DNA from: Butyriboletus loyo
Lineage: Eukaryota > Basidiomycota > Agaricomycetes > Boletales > Boletaceae
Direction of reading: 5' to 3'
DNA: 38,000 nucleotides
NCBI GenBank assembly: GCA_038093515.1
Contig: JBBPSI010000229.1
Span: 1 to 38,000 of the forward strand
In this document: positions 20,228-31,352 of the stretch, one piece after another
Layout: the number at the start of each line of letters is the position of its first letter
How positions within the stretch are numbered: the first letter of the stretch is position 1
The notes under the pieces: model-generated
Database searches by the model: none
Seen by the model: the letters and a program-made list of their open reading frames with translations, nothing else
Told to the model about the DNA's origin: nothing
Program-made: the position numbers and the translations under genes

Positions 20228-20960
20228 ATATTGCTTCCTTCTCCCCTGCTTGTCCTTTTTCCTTTTTCCTTTCTCCTTTGTCATGTACCATGTATAATTT
20301 CTCAATGTATCCCATTCAATCATACCTCCAGAGTTTTGTGCATGATTCCATGTGTGACCAAACTGTGTGTGCCAGGCAGACTTGATAAGAATTATAATTT
20401 AGTAAGCGTCAAGAATGGAGAATTAAGAAACATCATCTGTGTAACTGTCCTGGTCCATCACTAATCTTTCTTCTGACTTCTCAGATCACAGATACTACAG
20501 AAAATGAGCATGGTGCCTCTACATCCAGTAGAAGTCTGAAGTTATGTAAGTGTCTCATGAGATGCACAATTCAAATATTAGTGGCATCTTTAGAGACAGA
20601 AGGAATAGTGCATATCATATAATTTATGTATTTATTTTAAATCTTGTATTTGTTTTTATCTTTTGTCTTTTTGTCTTTGCTGTTTACTTGAGAGGTATAA
20701 TTTTAATCCTGGTTTATTTAGTTTCTTTTTCATTGAAGCATGAGGGGATGTAAGAGAGCACTGGACAAATCCCAGGGTTAAACAGATCTCCAGACTGATC
20801 TCAGGGTGAAATGGATTCATGGAATATGGAACATGGTTATTCAAGGTCAAGATGAGCAGGATCATCTTCTACCAGCTCACCATCTTCTATTTTGTCTTGA
20901 GAGGTGATATCATTATTGTATTAGTCCAATACTCCTGTAACCAATGGTAAGAGGGTAGTT
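20228..20960. other. Unassigned AT-rich interval
   Basis: Follows the gene's stop. It contains a pyrimidine tract (CTTTTTCCTTTTTCC near 20256) and a very T-rich block at about 20620-20740. No protein match, LTR boundary or hairpin could be supported. It may hold the gene's 3' end and the lost 3' end of G4. Confidence 0.4.
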
Positions 20961-21912
20961 CTCAAATGATAAGGAAGTAATCAGAATGCTGGATAATACA
21001 GTTGTGAAACTGACCCATCCAACTCCACCAAGATATACAACCTGCCAGTCATCCTGTGAAGAATGACCATTGGCCCTAAGTACCTTGGCTTCATTTTCTG
21101 GTTCAACTCCTTCTCGATGCAGGTATTCTGGACAAGTACTAGAGCTCTGGGACAGAAGTCACAATCCCAAATCCAGTTCTTGAATAAGGCTTCAAACTGC
21201 TTGACTGAGTTGAATCAAGCTTTGAGGACCTTTGCTTCTATTGATTCAAGAACCTCTTGGCATTTCTGTAATTGTTGAGCTCAAAATGCTGTAAGCTCAG
21301 AAGTAGAGAATGAATCAGCATCTGGAAGCAGAACAAGAAATGTCACTTTGGATATATTGAATGGAAATATTGGCTCAATTCCATGAGCCATGAAATAAGG
21401 TGATAGACCAGTTGACTGCTGTATGGTCACCCATTTTGCCCAAAAGACAGAGTGCACTGTGCATGGCCAGCATGACTCATCTTCCAGGGTTGTTTTAATG
21501 ATGGCCTTCCAGACATCATAGTGATGCCTCTTGACAATCCCATTGGCTTGGGAGTTGTAGGAAGAAATCCGGATATGACAGATGTGGTAATGCACTGCTA
21601 ACACATCCAGGGTTGGACAAAGCTCGGTCTGTTATCAATAACAATCTTGGAAATGGCACCCCATTGACACAGGATGTCTTTGAAGATGAAGAAAGCAAGG
21701 GGAGAAGCATTTTCAGAGCAAAGCATTTACCACTCTGTAAACATGGATAATGCACACCTTGCCTGGACTATGTAGCAATAACCACCAGCCCTAGGCATAA
21801 GCATGGTATCAATATGAACTTTGTAAAACAATCCACCAATAAGTGGAACAGAAGGCAAAATATGAAGCCTCACTGTCTGGCAGACCTGACACTCATGGCA
21901 TGTTTTAATATA
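20961..21912 (-). pseudogene. G4 integrase core and C-terminal part
   Basis: Minus-strand fragments in shifting frames. In order they are: HECQVC near the M1a junction; DNRPSF near 21630 (second catalytic Asp region); ISSYNSQANGIVKRHHYDVW (21560-21500), where the Glu expected after GIV (GIVER) is Lys; and a tail (LGPMVILHRM...) near 21060. Stops are frequent. The N-terminal HHCC half is beyond M1a at 23494-23660. Confidence 0.8.
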
Positions 21913-23491
21913 CGGTGGCCCAAAAAAACTGACCGCATGTTTGCATGTTTTACATTAAATATCACTCAACACAATAACCCCTGATCCTAACCCTAGGCAG
22001 TGGGTGTATGAAATAAGGTACCCACTCTTGGCATTCTATTGGCCCAGTGATCAGGTAATCTGGATAAGGTTTGATGGAATGTCAGCTATTTTAAAATGAC
22101 AGGTCATGTGACTTTAAGTTTTGATCACATATATTAGACCTTAGATGCTGTAATATCATTACATACATCCATAAAGGGTCCTATTATGTCAACTTTATGT
22201 AACTGAGTGTCAGCCAACATATAAAAACCCCATCCTCCTATGTTAATTTTCTCACCATCACCATAAAATCCATTTCAACCTCTCTAAGACAAAATATTAT
22301 CTTTCTCTCCTCTGTTGGCCTTTCAACTAGGAAGATTGCCTCCCAGACTGGCCTAGGGAAGTCTACTGTGGCTAGGGTACTCCAAGAGATCCAACCTGAC
22401 AAGGAGAACCTTCATGCTGACTATCCTTCTAAGCTTACTCCTATCAACAAATGTGCTATTGTCCAGAAAATCATTACTGGCAAGGCTAAAAATGCAGTCC
22501 AGGCTACAAATTTCATCAGTGCCATCATTGAACCTCCCATCCCCTCACATAAAGTGAGAAAAGACCTCAAGGAGGGTGCATTTAAAGGCTGTGATGAAGA
22601 AGAAGAAATGTCTTCTTCCAATCAGCCTTAGAAAAAGATGATTTGCCTTTGCTCTCAAGTATCAATAAGGACTGGAAGAGGATTATTTGGTCAGATGAGA
22701 CCAAAATAAATAGAATTGGGTCAGATGGACAGGAGTGTATGTGTGGAAAAAGAAGCGAGAGGGCCTAACTGCTAGAGAGGTTAAAGGTACAGTCAAGTTT
22801 GGAGCAAGTTTCCTGATAGTATAGGGTTCAATGGAGTGGGGGCTTTAAGTGAGGTTGAGGGGAGGATGGATGGTGAACAGTATGTGTAAATTCTAGAGGA
22901 AGAATTGCTATAACACATGGAGAAATCTGGAATTTCTGAACATGATATCATTTTTCAGCAGAATAATGATCTCAAACATACCTCCAAAAGAGCCCAGAAT
23001 TGGTTTGACAAGCAAGAAATCAAGCTTCTGGATTGGCCTTCACAGTCTCCAGATCTCAACCCCATTGAACACACTTGGAATCACCTCAAAAGATGTCTCT
23101 CAGCTTATAATAGTGCTCCTACAGGAGTTCATCAATTATGGGAAAGGGTGGTGGTAGAGTGGGGGAATATTTCTGTGGAACAGTGTCACAAATGGATAGA
23201 AAGCATGCCTAGAAGAGTTGGGGCAGTTGTCAGGGCCAAGGGAGCTCATACCAAATACTAGATAGTTGGATTTTTGTAAAGTCAAAAAACTGTCCACATG
23301 ACCTGTCATTTTAAAATAGCTGACATTCCATCAAACCTTATCCATATTACCTGATCACTGGGCCAATAGAATGCCAAGAGTGGGTACCTTATTTCATACA
23401 CCCACTGCCTAGGGTTAGGATCAGGGGTTATTGTGTTGAGTGATATTTAATGTAAAACATGCAAACATGTGGACAGTTTTTTGAGCCACTG
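21913..23491 (+). mobile_element. M1a: Tc1/mariner element
   Basis: 1579 bp, flanked by TA (21911-21912 and 23492-23493), inside the G4 integrase. The left end is CGGTGGCCCAAAAAAACTG and the right end the complement of CAGTGGCTCAAAAAACTG. Terminal repeats continue through CCCTGATCCTAACCCTAGG and TAAAATGACAGGTCATG, about 200 bp each side. The right end also has a second, opposed copy of the terminal 19-mer (23282-23300 against 23466-23484, perfect). Confidence 0.92.
22263..23261 (+). pseudogene. M1a transposase (dead)
   Basis: The start codon is ATA where M1b has ATG. N-terminal helix-turn-helix (KIASQTGLGKSTVARVLQEI), then a GRPSK-like motif changed to DYPSK. Stops and shifts follow at about 22629-22670. 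WSDETK (first Asp) is kept. The second catalytic position is Asn (FQQNNDLKHT). The third, NPIEHTW, keeps Glu. The frame ends TAG at 23259-23261. Several lesions are identical in M1b and M1c. DD34E-type cut-and-paste transposase by family. Confidence 0.85.
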
Positions 23492-23493
23492 TA

Positions 23494-24333
23494 CCACTCA
23501 ATGTCATCCACCAGTTGTGGCCACCAAAAATGAAGTAGCAATCTAGTATGGACTGTGAAGACACCTTTGTGCCCAAGGTCATCATGAGCCTCCTTAATGA
23601 GTCCATATTGGCACTCCTTCAACACAACCAATTGATGCTTCCCATGTGGCTTGCAATGCCACAGGGAACCATCAAGAAAGAAGAAACAGAAAACATAATT
23701 CAAAAATGACAGAAACTCCTTATCAGAGATACCATCAGGACACTCATGAGTCTCTAAGAAACTGCAGATCAAGTGAATCTGGGCATCCTGAGAGATCACC
23801 TTTGGAGATCAAGGGATCTTTGAATCATTGACCTGTGTAATTTCATTAGTTGACTCAACAGGCGATAAAAATGATTGGTAGGCACTGGGCAGAACCAGGC
23901 TGATAAAAGGAATCCAATGCAGATCTGTCCAGGAATAATACACCAGATGATGCAGATCTGATGGATCATGATTTGCTAGAGGGAGAGGATAACGGTCATT
24001 TAGCAACACAATTGTGAAGGAATAGGAATCATCCAGCCAATCATTGAAGTTATCTACATCAGAGGGATCATTCTCTGAGAGGGGTCTCTGAGACAGACCA
24101 TCTGCACCAGAATGTGCTTCTGCAGGCACATTAACGAGCTTGAAGTGGAAAAGCAGTATCCCTGCAATCCATCAGTTGATGGTCACATTGGGCTACAAAT
24201 CCAGGTTATTGATCATTCCCTTGACATATTTGGCATCCATCTCAACTGTAAGATTAGCAACTCCAAAAATGAATATCCAGACTGCTCGCAAGGTGCAGAA
24301 CAACCTATAAAGCTTAATCTTTGCATGGGAGTA
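23494..24333 (-). pseudogene. G4 RNase H end, linker and integrase HHCC
   Basis: From 24333 down: IFIFGVANLTVEMDAKYVKG (RNase H), INRWIAGILLFHFKLV, HSGADGLSQRPL (the end of RNase H), an acidic linker, then HDDLGHKGVFTVHTRLLLHF (23600-23545), the His part of the HHCC domain whose CQVC half lies left of M1a. Stops are few in this part. Confidence 0.8.
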
Positions 24334-25150
24334 TGTTACAGTTTTACCCCTAAGCGTACCCCGCCACTCATTTTCCCACGCTCACGCGTCCCCGCCGCCC
24401 CCGCCGTCTCACGATGCCGCCCATCGCCCGCTCCTTAGTCGCCTAGTGGATGTCACCCACTTCCCTGGTCATTCTGCAAGTCTCAGTAACGCTACACTGA
24501 GATAGCCCCTGTCTCGTCGCCCCGTCGGGCCGGACCCACAGCTGAGCTGTCGCGTCCTCTCTTTCATTATCCAATGACATTCATTACATCACGTGACTAG
24601 CACGTGATTAGATTACGACGCGTCGTACCTTCGCGTCGAGACCCGTATCCAAGGGCTCCACCGTTCGCATCCCCTTTGCCCTGTGGGGCCAGCCTCATGG
24701 ACATCGTCACTTTGCCTTCAGCTCTTCCTATTCGCTGACGATGTCGCCATCTTCCTCGGAGCTTCGCTCCCTCGTTACCGGCACTTTGCCGCTCCCCCCA
24801 TCCGCCGTTATGACTCGCATCGACTCATAACCCCCTACCCTCGCTGCCACGCACAGCTCGGTCTGTGCACCATATGTATTAGTATATATACTCGCACTTA
24901 GGCTAGTACGAGTTCCCTAGCTAATTCTATGCATCTACCAAGTGCCTAGCAATCTAGCTTATACCCCATCTGCCAATAGAGCCGATAAGCTTCAGCTCGA
25001 TCTCGTCTGGTCGCCACCATATGACATCTCGCCGACACTTGCTCTGCAGAAGCCCGATAGCGTCGTCTACGCAAGTCGGCCATCTTCCCGATTAGGCTCG
25101 AGCCCCTATTCAAGCGCTCGCTGCTAGTTGTTTTGCACTCCAGCGTAACA
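24334..25150 (+). mobile_element. Solo LTR, family D (CpG-rich, young)
   Basis: Starts TGTTACAGTTTTACCCC and ends CTCCAGCGTAACA, 817 bp. GAGTA at 24329-24333 recurs at 25151-25155. Removal joins the RNase H frame (VESHYS to PMQRL). It has a TATA-like AGTATATATACTC near 24882-24894. CpG is far denser than in any neighbour, marking a recent insertion. A decayed relative is at 28307-28822. Confidence 0.93.
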
Positions 25151-25647
25151 GAGTAGTGACTCTCAACCTTAGTAATTCCAATGGAACCAAACTGACTCAG
25201 ATAGTGTTTGCCATCCTTGCCTTCCTGAGACAGAATAAACCTGACTGCAATCACAGATGTGTCGACAGCCAGGAAAACCTCTCATCCACTCTCATAGTCA
25301 AGGTGTTGAAGTGCAGGGGACTCAATTATGGCATCTTTGAGACACTGCATTGATTCCTGCTGGGAATTTCCCCAAGTAAAGAGAACTCCTTTCCAGGTCA
25401 AATCAACCAACAGATGTGCAAGCTTTGTGAAATTGCAGATAAAGATTCATAATATGCTGCACATACCTAAGAATCTGTGGATCTGGGTAAGTGTGGAACA
25501 CTCTGGCCAGTCACAGATCTTTTGGACCTTTGGATGTGACCTTCTAGAGTACACTTGTATCCAACAATAATTGTGATTGGGGCAGCAAGCACAAAATTTT
25601 AGACTGATACCATAGCACCTACATTCTGTAATCTTTTCACAATGCAG
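25151..25647 (-). pseudogene. G4 RT C-terminal part and start of RNase H
   Basis: Minus-strand pieces in shifting frames: thumb/connection remnants (VFHTYPDPQILRYVQHIM and LYLQFHKACTSVG near 25500-25410), then the RNase H start (VDTSVIAVRFILSQEGKDGK, about 25265-25200), up to VESHYS at the LTR D junction. It is too broken to translate. Confidence 0.7.
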
Positions 25648-26559
25648 TTAATAACTGTTAGGTGGGTGCTCCCAGATAAACCAGTGAATGCCAGGATTAT
25701 CCAGAATTGTTTTGTAAGTTCTGTCCATGCCCTGATATTGGGTTAGGATGGACTTCACTGGAAGATCATCAATGAAGAGTATTGTATGATGTGCAATCTT
25801 GTCCTGTAGCATGAAGGACATATCTGCTTGGTAGATTTGGACAGCATTAGTGTGACCCATAGGAAAAGTAATGAGATGATGTGGTCCCATAGGACTTCCA
25901 AAGGTAGTCATATCCCATGATTCCACATGCAAGGGGCACTGGTCATAGCTCACAAACAAGTCAAGCATCCCATAGACTGTGTATCTGGCAAAGGATTCTG
26001 CAAGATGCTCAATAAATGGAGGTGCAGAATGGAGGTGCAGAAGTGGCATGGATAGCAACTGCGTTGAGAGGCTGAAGGTCATGTACCAGGTGCAGTAACT
26101 TTCCATCCTGTTTGATGACACAAAACCACTGGGATCAGTATGCAGCTGCAGAGGGCTTGTATACCCCTGACACAATCTGATTCTTGATAATCTGGATAGC
26201 ATTGCAGGCAGAATCAGAATATTGCAGAGTATGCATGGAGTATGGGGCACTGTCAGAATCTTTACTGGTGGGAAGTACTGCTCATCTAACCATCCCTGCT
26301 CCATCAGAATCCAAGCAAAGGTGGTCTCATGCACGTGAACTATCCAGTGGTCGAGTTTCAACTCCTCTGGTGACAGCCATTTAGTTGGGTCAAGGTTGAG
26401 AGCATTAGCATGCTCTTGGGTGAATTGAGTTCCTGGAACAAATTCTGGAGGGTGAGTAGGCATGATTGGTAATCCTGCCAATGGCTTCTCTGCAAAGCAA
26501 TGGATAACACAGAACTCTTCCTTAAGAGGAGCTGCTACTGTGCAAACCTTCTTAGCCAC
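25648..26559 (-). pseudogene. G4 reverse transcriptase, N-terminal and palm
   Basis: A 303-codon open stretch. N-terminal linker (PPEFVPGTQFTQEHANALNL, SPEELKLDHWIVHVHETTFA, YFPPVKILTVPHT), then RT palm with MLDLFVSYDQCPLHVESWDM and the catalytic box LFIDDLPVKS (about 25775-25750), both Asps kept. The middle (26240-26050) is frameshifted relative to the family pattern, so the long frame is partly accidental. The start is arbitrary because the polyprotein began further right. Confidence 0.8.
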
Positions 26560-26747
26560 TGGCTTGTAGGCTAGGGTATGAGAAATAGGATCTAATCAAT
26601 AGACTGATTGAAGCATGGAAATTGCGGCAGAAGTTAAAATGAAAGACAACAAAGAGAGATGGGTATAATTCCCACTGTGCAGGGATGGAACAGAATGTTC
26701 AGAATTGGAAAAAGAAATGTTAAAGAAAAAAATGGTACTAGATGGTA
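26560..26747. other. Short interval between G4 and M1b
   Basis: Probably more of the G4 polyprotein's upstream linker, but no motif supports it. It ends TACTAGATGGTA at the M1b insertion TA (26746-26747). Confidence 0.35.
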
Positions 26748-28304
26748 CAGTGGCTCAAAAAACTGTCTGTATGTTTGCATGTTTTACATTAAATATCACT
26801 CAACACAATAACCCCTGATCCTAACCCTAGGAAGTTGGTGTATGAAATACAAAACCTGCTCTTGGCCCTCTATTGGCCCAGGAATCAGGTAATCTGGATA
26901 AGGTTAGATGGAATGTCAGCTATTTTAAAATGACAGGTCATGTGACTTTAAGTTTTGATCACATATATTAGACCCTACATGCTGTAATATCATTACATAC
27001 ATCCATCAAGGGTCCTATTATGTCACCTTTATGTAACTGAGTGTCACCCAACATATATAATCCCCATCCTCCTATGTTTATTTTCTCACCATCACCATGA
27101 AATCCATTTCCACCTCTCTAAGACAAAATATTATCTCATTCTCCTCTGTTGGCCTTTCAACTAGGAATATTGCCTCCCAGACTGGCCTAGGGAAGTCTAC
27201 TGTGGCTAGAGTACTCCAAGAGATCCAACCTGACAAGGAGAAGCTTCATGCTGGCTGTCCTTCTAAGCTTACTCCTACCAACAAATGTGCTATTGTCCAG
27301 AAAATCATTACTGGCAAGGCCAAAAATGCAGTCCAGGCTACAAAATTCATCAATTCCATCATTGAACCTCCCATACCCTCACATACAGTGAGAAAAGACC
27401 TCAAGGAGGGTGCATTTAAAGGCTGTGATGAAGAAGAAGAAATGTCTTCTTCCAATTGGCCCTAGAAAAAGATGATTTGCCTTTGCTCTCAAGTATCAAT
27501 AAGGACTGGAAGAGGATTATTTAGTTGGATCAGACCAAAATAAATAGAATTGCATCAGATGGACAGGAGTGTATGTGTAGAAAAAGAAGCGAGAGGACCT
27601 GACTGCCAGAGAGGTTAAAGGTATAGTCAAGTTTAGAGCAAGTTTCCTAATGTTATTGGGTTCAATGGAGTGGGGGCTTTAAGTGAGGTTGAGGGGAGGA
27701 TGGATGGTGAACAGTATGTGTAAATTCTAGAGGAAGAATTGCTATAACACATGGAGAAATCTGGAATTTCTCAACATGATATCATTTTTCAGCAGAATAA
27801 TGATCCCAAACATACCTCCAAAAGAGCCCAGAATTGGTTTGACGAGCAAGGAATCAAGCTTCTGGATTGGCCTGCACAATCTCCAGATCTCAATGCCATT
27901 GAACACACTTGGAATCACCTCAAAAGATGTCTCTGAGCTTATAATAGTGCTCCTACAGGAGTTCATCAATTATGGGAAAGGGTGGTGGTAGAGTGGGGGA
28001 ATATTTCTGTGGAACAGTGTCACAAATGGATAGAAAGCATTCCTAGAAGAGTTGAAGCAGTTATCAAGGCCAAGGGAGCTCATACCAAATACTAGATAGT
28101 TGGATTTTGCATGACCTGTTATTTTAAAATAGCTGACATTTCATCAAACCATATCCATATTACCTAATTCTTGGGCAGATAGAAGGCCAAGAGTGGGTAC
28201 CATATTCCATACACCTACTGCCTTGGGTTAGGATTAGGAGTTATTGTGTTGAGTGATATTTAGTATAAAACATGCAAACATGCAGACAGTTTTTTGAGCC
28301 ACTG
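26748..28304 (+). mobile_element. M1b: Tc1/mariner element
   Basis: 1557 bp between TA dinucleotides (26746-26747 and 28305-28306). Ends CAGTGGCTCAAAAAACTG and its complement. Compared with M1a the inner opposed site on the right is deleted (GATTTTGCATGACC at about 28104). It is very similar to M1c, including private stops. Confidence 0.92.
27097..28095 (+). pseudogene. M1b transposase (dead)
   Basis: ATG at 27097; the first 122 codons are open (MKSISTSLRQNIISFSSVGL, helix-turn-helix ASQTGLGKSTVARVLQEI, then GCPSK for GRPSK). TAG near 27463 is followed by AGATGATTTGCC, with TGA in the family frame, and by a frameshift. The first catalytic segment reads TAG TTG GAT CAG instead of TGG TCA GAT GAG. 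The second catalytic Asp is Asn (FQQNNDPKHT). The C-terminal part ends TAG 28093-28095. Confidence 0.87.
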
Positions 28305-28306
28305 TA

Positions 28307-28822
28307 TCTCTGTTCTATAATACAGAGATAGCCACTTGTGCCCCCTTTGTCCTATGGGTCTCACAGTCTGGACATTGCCACTTCTTGTTCAGCACTTCTC
28401 ATTTGCTGGCAATGTCACCATCTTGCCTGCAGCTTTGCTCCCTCATTACTGGCACTTTGCTGCTTCTCCTTTCATCATTCTGACTTGAGTCAACTCAAAA
28501 CTCTTAGCCCAATGCTGCCACACACAGCACAGTCTGTGCACATATACTTATTGTATATATACCAGTACTTAGACAGTATGAGTCCTTTAGCTAATTCTAT
28601 GCATCCACCTTGTGGATAGCAATCTAGCTTATACCCCATCTCTGCTGATAGAGCTGATAAGAACCTCCTTGGTCATATCTAGTTGCCATCTAGCTGATAC
28701 CTCATTGACACTTGCTCTGCAGGATCCCAATAGCATTGTTACATGAGTTAGTCATTACCTGATTAGGCTTGAGCCCCTATTGAGTGTTTGCTAGCTAGCT
28801 TGTTGTGTGCACCAGCATAACA
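28307..28822 (+). repeat. Decayed LTR D fragment
   Basis: Aligns with the 3' two thirds of 24334-25150 (GGCACTTTGC, AATTCTATGCATC, GCTTATACCCCATCT, TTAGGCTTGAGCCCCTATT) and ends CCAGCATAACA. Nearly every CpG of the young copy is TG or CA here. The right flank GAGTG recalls the GAGTA duplication of the young copy. The left end is lost next to M1b. Confidence 0.8.
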
Positions 28823-29480
28823 GAGTGTGCAAAGCTCTGTGGTGAGTACAAAGTGAACTGAGGTCCATGGTCTGATACTATTGTAATGGAAAGATCATGG
28901 ATACACCAAACATTGTCCCTAAATATAGCTGCCAAATCCTTAGAAGAGGTAGTTATCATACAAGGGATGTAAACCACTTCCTTGGAGAAATGGTCAACTA
29001 TCATACAAATGGCATCAAAGGTGTTTGAAAGAGGAAGTCCAGTAACAAAATATCTTCCCATGGATGACTAGCCATGGGAAGTTTTAATAGATTTCCTGCT
29101 GGTGCATTTTGCTTACCCTTCATCAGGGCACACACTTGGCAGCTGTCTATGTAACTTTTAACATCCTTTGTGACACCAGGCAATGTAAAGTATTGTGTAA
29201 TAAGATGTGCTGTTCAGGCTTGACCTGAATGACTGGCAATAGGAGAATCATGATAGATATTAAGTAATTGTATTCTGAGTGCCTCAGGCACAAAGACTTT
29301 TTTCTTTTTGTTAATAAATACAGATTGATCTGGATCATAATAGAATCCTGGTATTTCTTTTTCTTTTTCTTTTTTGGATTCTTCTTGTAAGGTATTGTAA
29401 AAGAAGGAGGAAAGAGTAATGTTATTAATGAAAAGATTCAAAGGTAATACAATAATGTTTGTATTGTGATCTTGCACAGG
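28823..29480 (-). pseudogene. G3 integrase, N-terminal half
   Basis: HHCC domain (HDSPIASHSGQA, then CQVCALMKGK near 29125), core start (VTGLPLSNTFDAICMIVDHF) with a small deletion around the first Asp, and VSDHGPQF near 28865. After a 1-nt loss it reads LTTELC and ends where LTR D was inserted. The third catalytic residue and the chromodomain are absent. Confidence 0.82.
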
Positions 29481-29639
29481 ATCACCATAGTCTGCTTAAT
29501 GCGAAAGCACATCTGCTCTGCCATTGGTAGATCCTGGCTTGTATACAAAAAAATTATTAAATTATTAAAGAAGTGTGTGCCAGCAGGCTTGTCACCCAGA
29601 CAATGTTTGTGGCTTCTTCCAATATTCAAGGTTCTTGTG

Positions 29640-30645
29640 ATCTGTCCAGATCTCAACCTTCTCTACTGGTTAAATAGTGGCACCATTCTTCCAGAGCACA
29701 GATTACTGCCAGAAGCTCTTTATCATAGATCAGATAGCTCCATTCTGCAGTGTCAAATGAATGCAAAAAGAATGTGCAGGGTTGCCATAGGTTATCTGAT
29801 CCTTTTACAGAAAGAATGGCTCTAACTGCTATATCTGAAGCATATGTTTCTACTCTCATTTCTTTGTTCCAATCTGGATATGCTAAAAGCAGTGCTATTA
29901 TAAACTTCTTTTTCAGCATGTCAAATGCCAACTGTTCTTCTTTACCCCATTTGAAAGCAGTATCCTTCTTTGTCAAATTATTGAGAGGATAAGCTATCTC
30001 CAAGAAGACCTCAATAAACCTTCTGTTGTAGTTACATAACCCAAGGAATACTTGACCTTGTTTAAGATGAGTGGGAGCTGGCCAATCATGGATGCCATCC
30101 ATTGGTTTGCATCTCAACTCCATCCTTGGAAACTACCATACCAAGAAAGTCTACTTTATCCAAGGAGAAGTCACATTTTTCTGGTTTTACAAATAAATCA
30201 TTGTTTCTAAGGTGTTGAAGAACTTCTTTCACAATGTCCTTGTGTTTCACCTTATTTCTCCCTTTGGTAAATATCATAACATCATTAATGTAAATAATGA
30301 CAATGGCATACATGTTGTGAAATATATCATTCATCATGTTCTGAAAAGTAGGAGGGGAATTGGTTAGCCCAAAGTACATGAAGGTTGGTTTGTAAGCCCC
30401 AATAGGCATTATGAAAGCAGCTTTCCATTCATCTTCCTCTTTGATATGAATATTATCAAAGCCCTATCAGAATTCAACACAGTAAAGATATTGGCACCTT
30501 TAAGCCTATCAATTAACTGTGGGATTAGAGGTAGTGGATAGCCATGTTTAATGGTTTCACCATTAAGATAACAATAGTCCATAACCAGTCACTTGTCACC
30601 TGTCTTTTTAGGAATAAAGAAAACAGGGGCCATCTGAGGGGACTT
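29640..30645 (-). pseudogene. G3 reverse transcriptase and RNase H
   Basis: RT begins APVFFIPKKTGDK next to element C. The palm (30409 downward) reads YKPTFMYFGLTNSPPTFQNM, and the catalytic box near 30281-30292 is YIND, the first Asp of YIDD being Asn. Then FLGLCNYNRRF and an RNase H start where the first catalytic Asp is Tyr (ETYASDIAV near 29845). YDKELLAVICALEEW follows. The lesions differ from those of G1. Confidence 0.85.
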
Positions 30646-31352
30646 AGATGGTATAGAGAACACATATCTCTGGATCACAGTTGCTCCTCCTTCAGGCAAT
30701 TCAGCAGCCACATGCATTACAAACAATTGCTTGCAACATTCCTTACTTTCACCCATCTTCCTCATCAAATTCTGATTAATTCCAATATTTCTGTAATCAT
30801 CAAGGTTCCATGTCGAAGTTCTGTGTGCCTGGAAAGTGTTTTTCAGTAGGTCATTTCTATTTGATTTCATACTTATTATATCTGATCAACTTCCATGACA
30901 ACTGATATGCTTATGTACATTCTGTCAACAATTTCCTTGACATCTCTACTTAGTTTTCACTTATCCTCAGTGTTTCAAGTCTTGGAAAATGCCCAGACTA
31001 TAAAAAGGTTATAACTACAACCTAAAATATCATTTTTTAACTCTCCTGATTCCCTGTGTGAGCATCTAGTCACCCTCTGTCATTGTTCTATGATCTTCAA
31101 GCTATAGCCAATGTATTCTGCCTAGCCTCTCACATTTCCATGTCCTCTCCAGTCCATTCTGCAGCAGAGGAAGTCCAGGATTACAGGTTTTCTATATAGA
31201 CACCAGTAGAAATGTCCTTCCCTGTTTTTTCTCTCTTTGTTTCTTCCTTTTAGGTCAATCATATCATACCCTTTTCTTATTCTTTGCTATTGATTGCATT
31301 GAGTTCTTTTTGTAGCAGGGTTCTTTACTCTCAGTCCCATCTTGCATCATTC
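30646..31352 (-). repeat. Element C copy 3, inserted in G3 pol
   Basis: Full-length reversed copy of 18206-18924, about 707 bp. G1 supplies the empty site: GGTTATATAGGACTGTTAAAG without an insert. The minus-strand junctions read CATTGAATGATGCAAG and CTATACCATCTAAGTCCCC. Any target duplication is short or mutated and cannot be fixed. Confidence 0.8.

Larger units (their letters stand above)
20961..26747 (-). mobile_element. G4: degenerate Ty3/gypsy element of another lineage
   Basis: A minus-strand pol read from about 26560 down to 20960: RT, RNase H, HHCC and integrase core, interrupted by LTR D (24334-25150) and M1a (21913-23491). Its RT and RNase H wording (FIDDLPVK, LTVEMDAKYVKGMINN, SSYNSQANGIV) differs from G1-G3 and fits a lineage common in mushroom-forming fungi. 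No LTRs of its own were identified at either end. Confidence 0.82.

Noticed and set aside
25648..26559. Continuous 303-codon G4 frame as an intact RT
   Set aside because: The middle part departs from the RT pattern by frameshift, and the fingers and RNase H parts are missing or broken.
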